Shown: positions 18,959-27,650, numbered from the stretch's first letter. The stretch is 48,610 bases of DNA from an uncultured Verrucomicrobiota bacterium (GCA_903873945.1 CAIQQM010000118.1:1-48610); one strand, 5' to 3'. Made by a program: numbers and translations. Notes: generated from the sequence alone by a model not told the origin.

Positions 18959-20365
18959 ATGGGCATATCCGAAAACTTTTTCCCTGAGTTCGCTGGCAAG
19001 ATGCGCAAGGCAGGTCTGGGGGACCCTGCCATCAGGGCCTTCGAGCACAGCTACGAGAATCTTATTTCTGGGCAAACCGGTTTGATTCCCGAGAACAGTA
19101 TTCAGCCTGTAACCGACCTGCCCCGTTTTGACCAACTCACAATCAGTGCTTCCGTTGACCGTTCGCTGATTCTTCAAACTGTGGTGGTTAAGCTAAACGG
19201 AGGGTTGGGCACCAGCATGGGTCTGGAGCGCGCCAAGTCACTGCTGCCGGTGAAGGATGGCCTGACGTTTCTGGACTTCATCGTAAACCAGATTCGGCAT
19301 TTGCGGCGAGAGCAAGGAATATCGTTGCGCTTTTTGCTCATGAACAGCCAGAGCACAAGCCATGACACCTGTCAATTCTTGCGAAAGTATCCCGAACTGG
19401 GAGATCCGGGATTGTTCGAATTGATGCAAAGCATCGTGCCCAAAGTAGATGCCAAAACGCTGCGTCCGGGCCTATCGCCGGAGAATCCGCAACTCGAATG
19501 GTGTCCGCCTGGACACGGCGACCTGTATCCTTCCCTGCTCAGTTCCGGTTGGCTCGATCGTTTACTGGCGGAAGAAATCAAGTACCTCTTCGTGTCCAAC
19601 TCCGACAATCTGGGCGCAAGTCTCGACCCGACACTACTGAGCTACTTTGCTGCGTCTGACAAACCATTCCTGATGGAGGTGGCTGAGCGAACCGCGTCCG
19701 ACAGAAAAGGAGGCCACCTTGCGCAACGCGCCAGCGGCAGATTCCTTCTTCGCGAGTCCGCCCAGTGCCCCAAGGCCGATCTTCCCGAATTTCAAGACAT
19801 AGAGCGGCACCGCTTTTTCAATACCAATAATCTCTGGGTCCGGCTTGACCGACTTAAGGAGTTGCTCGACAAACACGGCGGCTTTCTTCCTTTGCCTTTG
19901 ATCAGAAACGTCAAGACACTCGACCCGCGGCTGAAAGCGTCTTCGTCGGTTTTCCAACTTGAAACCGCTATGGGAGCCGCTATCGAATGCTTCGAGAATG
20001 CCGGGGCGATTGTTGTGCCACGGACACGCTTCGCACCTGTCAAGACGACTTGCGACTTGCTGGCTTTGCGCTCAGACGCGTATGAAGTAACTCGGGACTG
20101 GCGCATCGAACTGGCGCAAGGAGGCAAGACACAGCCGCCCGCAATTGACCTGGATGTTGATCATTACAAGCTGGTGGAACAGTTGGACGAGAAACTCTCC
20201 AATGGTGTGCCTTCATTGAAAGCCTGCCGGGAACTTATAGTGCGCGGCCCGGTTTTGTTCAGCTCAAGAAACGTGTTCCAGGGAAAAGTCACCCTGACCA
20301 ATCGTTCTGCTGAACCTTGCCTGCTGCCCCCAGGTGAATATCGGGATTGTTCGAAGGAGTTGTGA
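18959..20365 (+). CDS. UDPGP-family nucleotidyltransferase (UTP-glucose-1-phosphate uridylyltransferase type)
   Basis: 468 residues from ATG 18959; a GTG/TTG-type start at 18875 would add 28 residues with no family sequence. The nucleotide-binding loop is V-K-L-N-G-G-L-G-T-S-M-G (77-88). Later motifs are W-C-P-P-G-H-G-D-L-Y-P, L-F-V-S-N-S-D-N-L-G-A and T-N-N-L-W-V. These belong to the eukaryote-type UGPase/UDPGP family (PF01704), not to bacterial GalU. The C-terminal part ends in a left-handed beta-helix-like stretch (I-V-R-G-P-V-L-F-S-S-R-N-V-F-Q-G-K-V). It should make UDP-glucose (or a related UDP-sugar) from UTP and sugar-1-phosphate, supplying glycan synthesis. Sugar specificity is not certain. 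Confidence 0.88.
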   Translation: MGISENFFPEFAGKMRKAGLGDPAIRAFEHSYENLISGQTGLIPENSIQPVTDLPRFDQLTISASVDRSLILQTVVVKLNGGLGTSMGLERAKSLLPVKDGLTFLDFIVNQIRHLRREQGISLRFLLMNSQSTSHDTCQFLRKYPELGDPGLFELMQSIVPKVDAKTLRPGLSPENPQLEWCPPGHGDLYPSLLSSGWLDRLLAEEIKYLFVSNSDNLGASLDPTLLSYFAASDKPFLMEVAERTASDRKGGHLAQRASGRFLLRESAQCPKADLPEFQDIERHRFFNTNNLWVRLDRLKELLDKHGGFLPLPLIRNVKTLDPRLKASSSVFQLETAMGAAIECFENAGAIVVPRTRFAPVKTTCDLLALRSDAYEVTRDWRIELAQGGKTQPPAIDLDVDHYKLVEQLDEKLSNGVPSLKACRELIVRGPVLFSSRNVFQGKVTLTNRSAEPCLLPPGEYRDCSKEL

Positions 20366-20369
20366 TCTC

Positions 20370-20385
20370 CCGGACGCAGGTCCGG
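20370..20385 (+). terminator. Hairpin after the UDPGP gene, possible terminator
   Basis: CCGGAC-GCAG-GTCCGG forms a perfect 6-base stem with a 4-base loop 5 bases after the stop codon. There is no T-run behind it, so it would be a weak or factor-assisted terminator, or an mRNA 3'-end stabiliser. The 226-base gap up to the next gene otherwise shows nothing. Confidence 0.35.
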
Positions 20386-20591
20386 CATACTATTGCGCCA
20401 CAAACCGCCTTGGCACCGAGCGATTCCCGGCATACCCGAAAAACTCTCCCATAAACCAGTCTCGGCGTTGCAGTTGTAACCCATTGGCACTGTAGCAGGT
20501 TATCGTTTTTCCGATAGAAGCTTTGTAACCCACCGCGACCGCCAATGAGGAACCGGAGTTCTGGTACAATTATAGCTCGACCAGGAACCGG

Positions 20592-21545
20592 ATGAGAAAA
20601 ACGTTTGCAGCGATTGGCGATCCGGTTCACGCGTTGCTCCGGAAAGTCACGCGTCACCTGCCGCTTCTTGCGTCCGTCGGCCCGGCTGGCTCGACAACCG
20701 TTCGTTACGAGTTCGCGGAAAAGGACTTGCCAGAAGCGTATTACGTTCTGGCTACGCTTCACGCGCTGGGTGGAGTCTCGCTAGAGTCGTTACGCATGGC
20801 CCATTGGCGGGTAAATGTAAAATGCAAGACGGGCATCGCCGAACGGGCCAATTACTTTGATGCGGTAAAAATTGACAGGCGATGCTGTCGCGATTTGCGT
20901 TTCAAACTGAACAAGTGGGGGCCGGGCATGTTGGCGAGTGAATTGTTGGCTTTCGGCACGGGAATGCTGCGGGCGTGCAACGATGACCCGGCGGAGCACC
21001 TGCACCGCTGCCTCTGGGCTCAGCACGGACGGATCGAGACAGAGCACCAAGTGGTTTATGCAACCATCCGGGCCCTTCATTGGAATTCGCTGCCACTCAT
21101 TCACCAAACCGGCAAGGAATCTTTCGAATCGACGAATGTCATCTATGGGGATGCGCTCGGCGAGTTGGAGCAATTGTGGGAGCGAAGGGCTGACACAACC
21201 CTGCTCGAACAAGTGGCACAAAGTCTGCAGGGATTGAGCAGACATGCCGAAATTGGAGCTTTTCTTCATCCACCTCTAAACCTGGAAGCGGTCATGAAGA
21301 TGCATCTCCGATCGCAAGCACTTTGGAAAGTGCCGCCAAGCGGCTCACGTGGCCTTCTTCGCAGAATCGAATACATTCTCGAACACACCGTTATAGATGA
21401 TTCTACCAAGACCGTTTTTCGCTGGCGCAACCCTGCCCCGGCACCCAGGCTCGGGCAACCCCGAGGCGAGACTGCGGAGTGGCAAATCGATCCTTCTGGT
21501 TATGACGGTTGGTGGGCGGGGAACAACCGGGAAGAAAGCCCTTGA
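20592..21545 (+). CDS. Unknown conserved-looking protein
   Basis: 317 residues, not recognised. AGGA lies 5 bases before the ATG. The protein has no signal peptide or membrane helix. It is rich in Arg, Leu, His and Trp, with several isolated cysteines, and the middle (about 115-225) is strongly helical. The C-terminal 50 residues become Pro/Arg/Gly/Trp-rich (R-W-R-N-P-A-P-A-P-R-L-G-Q-P-R). Codon use matches the neighbours, so it is probably a real gene. It is followed 44 bases later by cutA on the same strand, but no functional link is implied. Confidence 0.7.
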   Translation: MRKTFAAIGDPVHALLRKVTRHLPLLASVGPAGSTTVRYEFAEKDLPEAYYVLATLHALGGVSLESLRMAHWRVNVKCKTGIAERANYFDAVKIDRRCCRDLRFKLNKWGPGMLASELLAFGTGMLRACNDDPAEHLHRCLWAQHGRIETEHQVVYATIRALHWNSLPLIHQTGKESFESTNVIYGDALGELEQLWERRADTTLLEQVAQSLQGLSRHAEIGAFLHPPLNLEAVMKMHLRSQALWKVPPSGSRGLLRRIEYILEHTVIDDSTKTVFRWRNPAPAPRLGQPRGETAEWQIDPSGYDGWWAGNNREESP

Positions 21546-21589
21546 TAGACCATTGCCAAGACGCCAGATTCCGCTGAGATGAAGGCGCA

Positions 21590-21916
21590 ATGAAGCCGGA
21601 AAGAAAGCATTCGGCGGTGCTGGTGACCGCACCCAATTTGAAGACGGCCCGGAGATTGAGCAAGGCAGCTCTGAGAGGGCGGTTGATTGCATGCGCCAAC
21701 CTGATTCCGAAAATCGAATCGCACTATTGGTGGCAAGGAAAAATAGAAACCGGAACAGAAGTGTTGATGGTGTTCAAGACAACGGCAGCCCGCCTTTCCG
21801 CGTTGGAAAAATTGATTGTGACTCTCCATCCGTATGACACGCCCGAATTCGTTGTGTTACCCCTGACTGACGGGAATAACCGTTACCTCCGCTGGCTGGA
21901 ACAGTCGGTGCGGTAG
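21590..21916 (+). CDS. cutA: CutA1-type divalent-cation tolerance protein
   Basis: 108 residues, the normal CutA size. The family pattern is clear: a first strand S-A-V-L-V-T-A-P, an R-G-R-L-I-A-C-A-N-L-I-P-K-I-E-S-H-Y-W-W-Q segment with C-A-N and the Y-W-W-Q-G-K loop, then E-V-L-M-V-F-K-T-T, the helix L-E-K-L-I-V-T-L-H-P-Y, and T-P-E-F-V-V-L-P. CutA1 forms a very stable trimer with a PII-like fold. Its name comes from copper tolerance in E. coli, but its true role is unsettled. No metal-resistance genes are adjacent. Confidence 0.93.
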   Translation: MKPERKHSAVLVTAPNLKTARRLSKAALRGRLIACANLIPKIESHYWWQGKIETGTEVLMVFKTTAARLSALEKLIVTLHPYDTPEFVVLPLTDGNNRYLRWLEQSVR

Positions 21917-22011
21917 CCCGGCCGGTGTTTCTTTCCAAGCCGCTGCCGCTGATGCCACTTGCCCAGTTCATTCTCTTTCGATAAGTTAACATCTAATCAA
22001 CGCATAAGCTT

Positions 22012-22593
22012 ATGTCATTCGAGTCTGAACTCCAAAAGTACGAAAAGGAAATCAAACTCAAAGATGGATCCAGCTGCAAACTTCGCCCGCTGCGGAAGGA
22101 GGATGAAAAGGGGTTTCACGAGTTTTTCCTGGCCGTGCCCGAGGCCGAGCGCATGTTCATCAAGCATCGCGTCACAGAACCGCAGGTCATCCGCGACTGG
22201 TGCCGGAACGTGGATCTCGGCCGGAACCTGCCACTGCTGGCCTTTATCGGCGGCAAAATCATTGGCGACGCCACCCTTCACCAGCAACTCGGAGGCTGGA
22301 AACGCCACATCGGCCGTGTCAGCGTGCTGGTTCATCCACAGTACCGCGGGCGTGGTTTGGCGCGCGCACTGGTTACTGAAATTGCGGACATGGCCCGGAA
22401 TTTGGGGCTGGAGAAAGTCGAGGCAGAATTCATTGGCGAACAGGAAGCCGCCATCAAAATGTTTGCTTTGCTGGGTTTCAGCAATCTTCTACGGCTGAAG
22501 GATTACGTGAAGGACATGCAGGCAGGATCCCACGACTATGTCCTCATGGGCCTGGATCTGAAGACGGACGAAGAGTACGCGGGGATGGGATAA
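22012..22593 (+). CDS. GNAT-family N-acetyltransferase
   Basis: 193 residues. The N-terminal part has the typical R-P-L-R-K-E-D-E start. The acetyl-CoA loop is V-S-V-L-V-H-P-Q-Y-R-G-R-G-L-A-R-A-L (around residues 103-120), containing the Q/R-x-x-G-x-G/A motif. The following helix and E-A-A-I-K-M-F-A-L-L-G-F complete the fold. The family transfers acetyl groups to amines of proteins or small molecules; the substrate here is unknown. It stands alone between cutA and a zinc-ribbon gene on the same strand. Confidence 0.88.
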   Translation: MSFESELQKYEKEIKLKDGSSCKLRPLRKEDEKGFHEFFLAVPEAERMFIKHRVTEPQVIRDWCRNVDLGRNLPLLAFIGGKIIGDATLHQQLGGWKRHIGRVSVLVHPQYRGRGLARALVTEIADMARNLGLEKVEAEFIGEQEAAIKMFALLGFSNLLRLKDYVKDMQAGSHDYVLMGLDLKTDEEYAGMG

Positions 22594-22650
22594 GGGGGTT
22601 TTGACCTTTTAGCCAACCAAAAGCCGAGAACCCAAAATTGCAAATTTTCC

Positions 22651-22917
22651 ATGCCGCCGGAGATTTGCCCTCATTGCGGCGCGGATGTGCCGCGCGAAGC
22701 CAAGGCATGCCCCGAATGCGGGGCGGATGAAGCCACGGCTTGGTCGGAGGAAGCGCGGACTGATGGCCTGGACCTCCCCGATACGCATTTTGACTACGCT
22801 GATTTTGTCGAACGTGAGTTTAGAGGCAAGAAGCCGACACCTTGGGGCATTACCTGGTTTTGGTGGGTGGTGGCTTTAGTGGTCCTGGCAACTTTCCTTG
22901 CCCTTTGGTTGAGATGA
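22651..22917 (+). CDS. Zinc-ribbon protein with one C-terminal membrane helix
   Basis: 88 residues. Two CxxC knuckles, C-P-H-C (6-9) and C-P-E-C (20-23), make a small zinc ribbon at the N terminus. After a polar stretch, a hydrophobic helix near the end (W-F-W-W-V-V-A-L-V-V-L-A-T-F-L-A-L) is followed by a single Arg, so the ribbon faces the cytoplasm if the helix inserts as usual. Function unknown; such proteins are common in this kind of bacterium. It is the last + strand gene before the ribosomal block. Confidence 0.75.
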   Translation: MPPEICPHCGADVPREAKACPECGADEATAWSEEARTDGLDLPDTHFDYADFVEREFRGKKPTPWGITWFWWVVALVVLATFLALWLR

Positions 22918-22943
22918 AGCGTTTCCTGCGCCAATAAGGGAAA

Positions 22944-22969
22944 GGCCCGTTTTCTTACGAAAACGGGCC
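22944..22969. terminator. Long hairpin between convergent transcription units
   Basis: GGCCCGTTTTC-TTAC-GAAAACGGGCC is a perfect 11-base stem with a 4-base loop. It lies between the + strand zinc-ribbon gene (stop at 22917) and the - strand rplQ gene (stop at 22997). On the - strand the stem is followed by TTTCCC, a short T-run, so it most likely ends the ribosomal-rpoA operon. It may also stop + strand transcripts. Confidence 0.8.
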
Positions 22970-22996
22970 ATCGGTTAGATTTGATTTGGCTTGCGC

Positions 22997-23449
22997 CTAC
23001 TTGCTGGCGTCGGCCTTGACCTCCGCGGGTTTGCTATCCGCAAGCTTGGTTTCTTCGGCGGGCGTCGCTTCGGTTGGAGCCTCGGTGACGAGCGACATGT
23101 CCACCCATTCCAAAATAGCGCGTTGGGAAGAATCCCCCTGGCGCTGGTTCATCCTGATGATGCGCGTGTAGCCACCGCGGCGCTCTTTTTGCGCGGGAGC
23201 AATTTCGTTGAAGAGAATTTTCACGGCGTCCTCCTGATGGAGGCGCGCAGCAGCAAGGCGGCGATCATGGATCGTGCCGCTTTTGCCGAGCGTGACAGCT
23301 TTCTCCGCCACGGAGCGAGCCGCTTTGGCTTTGGCGAGAGTGGTAACGACGCGTTTGTGCTTAATCAGGCTGCAGACCAGGTTGGCGAGCATCGCATTCC
23401 GGTGTTCCCCGGTGCGGCCCAACTTGGCGGTTCGCTTAAGGTGTCGCAT
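22997..23449 (-). CDS. rplQ: Ribosomal protein L17
   Basis: 150 residues from ATG 23449 (M-R-H-L-K-R-T-A-K-L-G-R-T), the universal L17 start; the frame is open for 16 more codons but these lie in a spacer. The first 115 residues are a normal L17. After Y-T-R-I-I-R-M-N-Q-R-Q-G-D there is an extra tail rich in Ala, Glu, Thr, Lys and Pro (about 117-150), not needed in E. coli L17. It is the last gene of the block, 77 bases after rpoA and before a strong hairpin. Confidence 0.97.
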   Translation of the reverse strand: MRHLKRTAKLGRTGEHRNAMLANLVCSLIKHKRVVTTLAKAKAARSVAEKAVTLGKSGTIHDRRLAAARLHQEDAVKILFNEIAPAQKERRGGYTRIIRMNQRQGDSSQRAILEWVDMSLVTEAPTEATPAEETKLADSKPAEVKADASK

Positions 23450-23526
23450 AAATTTGACTGGTAATTGGTGATTGGTAACTGGCAGCCGGGAGTTCAAAAC
23501 CGCTCCCGCCCACCTATCCTGTCGCG

Positions 23527-24549
23527 CTAGTGGGAAGCCGCAGCGGGCGCTTCTTCTTTCGGAGCTTCCAGCAGTTCCGGATCAAGAGTCATGCCGAGAG
23601 TCAAGCCGAGGGCTTGCAGCTTTTCCTTAATTTCATTGAGCGATTTCTTGCCGAAATTGCGGTACTTGAGCATTTCCTGCTCGGTCTTCATGGCAAGCTG
23701 ACCGACGGTGGTGATATTGGCGTTGTTAAGGCAGTTGGCGGCGCGGACGCTAAGCTCGATTTCGTTGACGCTCATATTCAGCAATTTCTTGAGCTTGGTC
23801 TTTTCCTCGTCCTGCTTGTCCACAACCTCTTCAAACTCGATGGCATTTTTGTCGTAGCCAACGAAAACGTCGAGGTGGTGCTGCAGAATCGCCGAGGCCT
23901 GGGTGAGCGCATCATCGGGCGAAATACGTCCATCAGTCCAAACTTCGAGAATCAAGCGGTCATAATCCGTGCGCTGGCCGACGCGGGCATTTTCAACAGC
24001 ATAACGGACACGGGTAACAGGGGAGAAAAGTGAGTCAATGGCAATGACACCGATGGCCTGATTGGGCTTCTTGTTCTCGTCCCCAGGAAGGAAGCCGCGG
24101 CCAACCTTGACTTCAAGCTCCATTTCAAACTTCTTCTTCTTGTCGAGCGTGCAGATGTGCTGGTCAGGGTTGACCAGTTCCAGGTTTTGGTTGAGCTGGA
24201 TGTCGGCGGCGGTGACTTCACCTTCCTTGTTAGCGGAGAGCAGAAGCGTCTGCGGCTCGCGGGCATGCGCCTTGAACAAAACTTTCTTCAGATTCAAGAC
24301 GATATCGGTGACGTCCTCCACAACGCCTTCGATCGTGGCGAATTCGTGCATTGCGCCATCAATTTTGATCGAGGAGACAGCGGCGCCTTCCAAGGAGGAG
24401 AGAAGGACGCGGCGGAGCGAGTTGCCAATAGTATGGCCGTAACCGGTTTCAAAAGGTTCGGCAACAAATTTGGCGTAAGTTTCAGTCGCGGTTGATTCCT
24501 CTTTGGTCAACCGTTTGGGCATTTCGAACCGTCCTAGACGTACTGGCAT
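23527..24549 (-). CDS. rpoA: RNA polymerase alpha subunit
   Basis: 340 residues. The N-terminal dimerisation domain shows F-E-T-G-Y-G-H-T-I-G-N-S-L-R-R-V-L-L-S-S, and the C-terminal DNA-binding domain shows E-L-S-V-R-A-A-N-C-L and L-K-Y-R-N-F-G-K-K-S-L-N-E-I. A short Ala/Glu/Pro-rich end follows (E-A-P-K-E-E-A-P-A-A-A-S-H). It sits in the normal alpha-operon position after rpsD, but 165 bases of hairpin-containing spacer separate the two. Confidence 0.97.
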   Translation of the reverse strand: MPVRLGRFEMPKRLTKEESTATETYAKFVAEPFETGYGHTIGNSLRRVLLSSLEGAAVSSIKIDGAMHEFATIEGVVEDVTDIVLNLKKVLFKAHAREPQTLLLSANKEGEVTAADIQLNQNLELVNPDQHICTLDKKKKFEMELEVKVGRGFLPGDENKKPNQAIGVIAIDSLFSPVTRVRYAVENARVGQRTDYDRLILEVWTDGRISPDDALTQASAILQHHLDVFVGYDKNAIEFEEVVDKQDEEKTKLKKLLNMSVNEIELSVRAANCLNNANITTVGQLAMKTEQEMLKYRNFGKKSLNEIKEKLQALGLTLGMTLDPELLEAPKEEAPAAASH

Positions 24550-24639
24550 AGTTTCCTTTCAACAATTTTAATCTGACCTTTCCGACGCACTATTCCCGCA
24601 GGCCGCAAAGGTCCGTATAATTGTTTCTGAAGCAGAGGA

Positions 24640-24676
24640 GCCGCTGAGCGGCGGAGTGATGAAACAGCATCACTCC
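24640..24676 (-). promoter_or_regulatory. Two adjacent hairpins between rpsD and rpoA
   Basis: Bases 24640-24652 form GCCGC-TGA-GCGGC, and 24653-24676 form GGAGTGATG/CATCACTCC with a 6-base loop. They lie in a row in the 165-base spacer. Neither is followed by a T-run on the - strand. They could be RNA-processing or attenuation signals that set the ratio of S4 to RNA polymerase alpha. Function is inferred only from position. Confidence 0.45.
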
Positions 24677-24714
24677 ATTACTCGAACACTCCCATACTCC
24701 GTGTTCATTTTGGT

Positions 24715-25323
24715 TTAGCGGGAATAGAATTCGACGACCGCCTGTTCGTTGGCAATCGGTTGTATCTCATCGCGGGTGGGAATACGCATCACCACGCCTT
24801 TAAGAGCTTCCTTATCCAGGGAAATCCAATCGGGAACCGCCCGACTACCCGCGACTTCCAGGTTTTTCGCCGCCAATTGACGCGCGGCATTGGAATTTTT
24901 GATTTCGATAATGTCGTTCACCTTCAGGCCATAGGAAGGGATGTTGACCTTGCGACCATTCACCTTCACATGGCCATGCGCGACGAGCTGCCTGGCGCCA
25001 GCGCGTGTGTTCGAAAAACCGAGATGGTAACAAACGTTATCCAGCCGGGTCTCCAAAATCTGGAGCATTTGCTCGCCAGTAACGCCACGGCGTTTCAAGG
25101 CACGTTCATAAACACCGCGGAATTGCCGTTCGAGCAACCCATAATAATAGCGCAGTTTCTGCTTCTCGATCAGGCCTAAACCGTAGTCGGTGTGCTTGCG
25201 ACGGGATTTTGGCCCATGAACGCCCGGGCCGTAATTGCGGCGTTCGAGGTATTTTGACGGGCCGAAGATCGGAATGCCGAAACGGCGGCTGATACGAACA
25301 CGGGGACCTGTATAACGAGCCAT
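24715..25323 (-). CDS. rpsD: Ribosomal protein S4
   Basis: 202 residues, normal length. It starts M-A-R-Y-T-G-P-R-V-R-I-S-R-R and lacks the N-terminal zinc cysteines (the C-minus form). The S4 RNA-binding domain appears as E-T-R-L-D-N-V-C-Y-H-L-G-F and A-R-Q-L-V-A-H-G-H-V-K-V-N-G. S4 nucleates assembly of the small subunit and represses its own operon in several bacteria. It lies 40 bases after rpsK. Confidence 0.98.
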   Translation of the reverse strand: MARYTGPRVRISRRFGIPIFGPSKYLERRNYGPGVHGPKSRRKHTDYGLGLIEKQKLRYYYGLLERQFRGVYERALKRRGVTGEQMLQILETRLDNVCYHLGFSNTRAGARQLVAHGHVKVNGRKVNIPSYGLKVNDIIEIKNSNAARQLAAKNLEVAGSRAVPDWISLDKEALKGVVMRIPTRDEIQPIANEQAVVEFYSR

Positions 25324-25363
25324 TTTTTAGAAAGCGGTTGGTTAAGAGTTGATAGTTAAAAGT

Positions 25364-26020
25364 TCAGACCCGGCGCTTCTTGCGCGGGCGACAACCGTTA
25401 TGGGGCACCGGGGTAACATCCTTAATGGTGGTGATTTCCAAACCGATCGCCTGCAGCGCGCGGATGGCTGACTCACGGCCTGAACCGGGACCTTTCACCC
25501 GGACCTCGATTTCGCGCATGCCGTGGGACATAGCCTGACGGGCGGCATCCTGGGCGACCTGCTGGGCGGCGTAAGCCGTGCTCTTGCGCGAGCCTTTGAA
25601 CCCGACACGTCCGGCAGTGGACCAACCAATAACATGCCCCTGCATGTCGGTTATGCTGACCTGGGTATTGTTAAACGTGGCGAGAATGTTGGCAATCCCG
25701 CTGCTGATATTCTTGGCCCCTTTGGCCTTGACGATCTTTTTGCCAGCCAGATCGTCCGCAAGCAATTCCGCAGCAGTAGGGGCGACAACAACAGGCGGCG
25801 CGGCTGGAGCTGCGCCATCGGCTGCAGGCTTCGGCGCTTCGGCAGCCGGAGCGGCGCCCTTGACGGCGGGAGCACCACCCTCGGGAGCGGGATGGCTGCT
25901 CTTCTTGGGCGCTTTGGCCGGTTGCGAATCGCCAACGGGTTTGGCAGCGGACTTTTCGGCCGCAGCCTCCGGTTTAGCGGGCTTTCTAGGAGCTGGTTTC
26001 TTTTTTGTGTCGTCAGCCAT
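25364..26020 (-). CDS. rpsK: Ribosomal protein S11 with long Ala/Pro/Lys-rich N-terminal extension
   Basis: 218 residues; S11 is usually about 130. Residues from about 100 on are a normal S11 ([20 protein letters not shown] ... [13 protein letters not shown]). The first 90 or so are low-complexity: Ala, Pro, Lys and Glu, for example [12 protein letters not shown]. The ATG at 26020 is the only reasonable start in the spacer after rpsM. No in-frame Met occurs before the core, so the extension is most likely translated. Confidence 0.95.
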   Translation of the reverse strand: MADDTKKKPAPRKPAKPEAAAEKSAAKPVGDSQPAKAPKKSSHPAPEGGAPAVKGAAPAAEAPKPAADGAAPAAPPVVVAPTAAELLADDLAGKKIVKAKGAKNISSGIANILATFNNTQVSITDMQGHVIGWSTAGRVGFKGSRKSTAYAAQQVAQDAARQAMSHGMREIEVRVKGPGSGRESAIRALQAIGLEITTIKDVTPVPHNGCRPRKKRRV

Positions 26021-26062
26021 TTAATGGTCGGGAGTTGATGGTTGAGAATTGAAATTAGGGGA

Positions 26063-26458
26063 TCAGTGAATCCCGGTTTTGGCGGTTGGACTGCGAACAA
26101 CGCCGACGGTCTTGCGCGGGCCTTTTCGGGTACGCGCGTTGGTCTGAGTGCGCTGACCGCGGACAGGCAGACCACGCAAATGCCGGATGCCCCGGTAGCA
26201 TTTGATGCCCTGGAGGCGCTTAAGGTTCATGCCGATCTCCCGGCGCAGATCGCCTTCGATAACGTACTTGCCGTCCTGAATGGCATGGACGATCTGCGAG
26301 AGCTGTTGCTCAGTCAAATCCTTGGCCCGGATGCTACGGTCAATATTGGCCTTGGCGAGGATGTCGATCGCATTGCTGGGGCCGATCCCGTAGATGTAAC
26401 GGAGAGCGATATCGATGCGCTTATTGGGCGGGACTTCTACTCCTATGATACGTGCCAT
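26063..26458 (-). CDS. rpsM: Ribosomal protein S13
   Basis: 131 residues, slightly longer than the 118 of E. coli. It begins [14 protein letters not shown] and has [10 protein letters not shown] and the C-terminal [20 protein letters not shown]13 contacts the large subunit and P-site tRNA. It opens the alpha-operon part of the cluster, 38 bases after rpmJ. Confidence 0.98.
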   Translation of the reverse strand: MARIIGVEVPPNKRIDIALRYIYGIGPSNAIDILAKANIDRSIRAKDLTEQQLSQIVHAIQDGKYVIEGDLRREIGMNLKRLQGIKCYRGIRHLRGLPVRGQRTQTNARTRKGPRKTVGVVRSPTAKTGIH

Positions 26459-26496
26459 ATATTCGGTAAATGAGTTACAAGATTAAACCGGTTACA

Positions 26497-26610
26497 TCAG
26501 CCTTGCCGCTGTTTGTGGCGGGCGTTGGTGCAGATCACCCGGATGACACCTTTGCGGCGAATAATTTTGCAATTTTCGCAGAGTTTTTTAACTGATGCGC
26601 GAACTTTCAT
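26497..26610 (-). CDS. rpmJ: Ribosomal protein L36
   Basis: 37 residues, found by reading the gap between infA and rps[12 protein letters not shown] and on to a TGA at 26497-26499. Cysteines at 11, 14 and 27 and a histidine at 32 form the zinc site of the C-plus form. The ATG is 4 bases after the infA stop, a typical infA-rpmJ coupling. Confidence 0.97.
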   Translation of the reverse strand: MKVRASVKKLCENCKIIRRKGVIRVICTNARHKQRQG

Positions 26611-26614
26611 AATC

Positions 26615-26839
26615 TTAAATCGTATGCGTTTCCACAATGATGCGCCCTTCGGACAAATCGTAAGGCGACATTTCCAACATTACTTTGTCTTCCCGCACTA
26701 AGCGGGACAAATTCGACCGTGCCTTGCCCGCAACAAAAGCCAGAACCCTGTGGCCATTAGCCAATTCCACCCGATACGTCCGGTTGGGCAGCACTTCGAC
26801 TACAGTGCCTTCAACTTTGATGGCATCCTGCCGACCCAC
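26615..26839 (-). CDS. infA: Translation initiation factor IF-1
   Basis: 74 residues from a GTG at 26839 ([19 protein letters not shown]). The S1-like OB fold has [12 protein letters not shown] and [10 protein letters not shown]. The start lies 40 bases inside the 3' end of map, in another frame. No ATG in frame fits the IF-1 N terminus, so the GTG start and the overlap are probably real. Confidence 0.93.
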   Translation of the reverse strand: MGRQDAIKVEGTVVEVLPNRTYRVELANGHRVLAFVAGKARSNLSRLVREDKVMLEMSPYDLSEGRIIVETHTI

Positions 26840-27576
26840 GTCAAAATCTCCGGCTCAGACTCTGTGATAAGAACCGTATGCTCAAAATGAGCGGACAGTG
26901 AACCATCTTGAGTAACCACTGTCCAGCCATCTTTCAAAATATTCACACCCGGCAAACCGGCATTGACCATCGGCTCAATCGCCAACGTCATGCCCGGCCG
27001 CAACTTGGGGGACGGTTTGCCATCAACAAAATTCGGGATTTGCGGCTCTTCGTGCATGGACCGCCCAACCCCGTGCCCCACAAACTCCCGGACCACGCTG
27101 AATCCATTGCCTTCCACATGGCTCTGAATGGCCCTTGAAATATCAACGATCCGTTTGCCGGGCACCGCCTGGGCGATGCCCTCGTGGAGAGCCTTCTCCG
27201 ACACATCCATCAGTTTCTGCGCGAGCACTCCACAACCGCCCACGGGAACAGTCCGGGCGGTGTCGCCGATAAAGCCATTATAAATGACCCCAACATCCAA
27301 ACTCACAATGTCGCCGAAACGCAACTGCCTGGCACCCGCCAAGCCGTGCACGACCTGTTCATTAACAGAGATGCAAATATGGCATGGATACTTCCGATAC
27401 CCCAGAAAGGCACTTTTAGCACCATACTGCTTCATGCGCGAAGCGGCAAACTCATCCACCTCTTTCGTCGCCATACCAGGCTTGATGAAAGCAGCCACAT
27501 CATCCAGCACCTTCCCCGCCACCGCACAAGCGGGCCGCATCGCCTCAAGGTCGCGCTCGTTTTTTAAAATGATCAT
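26800..27576 (-). CDS. map: Methionine aminopeptidase, type I
   Basis: 258 residues. All catalytic residues are in place: H77 (V-V-H-G-L) plus metal ligands D94 (V-S-L-D-V-G), D105 (F-I-G-D-T-A), H168 (V-G-H-G-V-G-R), E201 (L-A-I-E-P-M) and E232 (A-H-F-E-H-T-V). The enzyme removes the N-terminal Met from new proteins. It follows secY by 74 bases in a usual spc-operon order (secY-map-infA), and its end overlaps infA by 40 bases. Confidence 0.97.
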   Translation of the reverse strand: MIILKNERDLEAMRPACAVAGKVLDDVAAFIKPGMATKEVDEFAASRMKQYGAKSAFLGYRKYPCHICISVNEQVVHGLAGARQLRFGDIVSLDVGVIYNGFIGDTARTVPVGGCGVLAQKLMDVSEKALHEGIAQAVPGKRIVDISRAIQSHVEGNGFSVVREFVGHGVGRSMHEEPQIPNFVDGKPSPKLRPGMTLAIEPMVNAGLPGVNILKDGWTVVTQDGSLSAHFEHTVLITESEPEILTWVGRMPSKLKAL

Positions 27577-27650
27577 CTGGCTCTATCCCGGCAAAGCTCG
27601 CCAAGGCAGCTAAATCAGGAAAATCCCGAAGCCACGCTCCCGGCAGAAAC

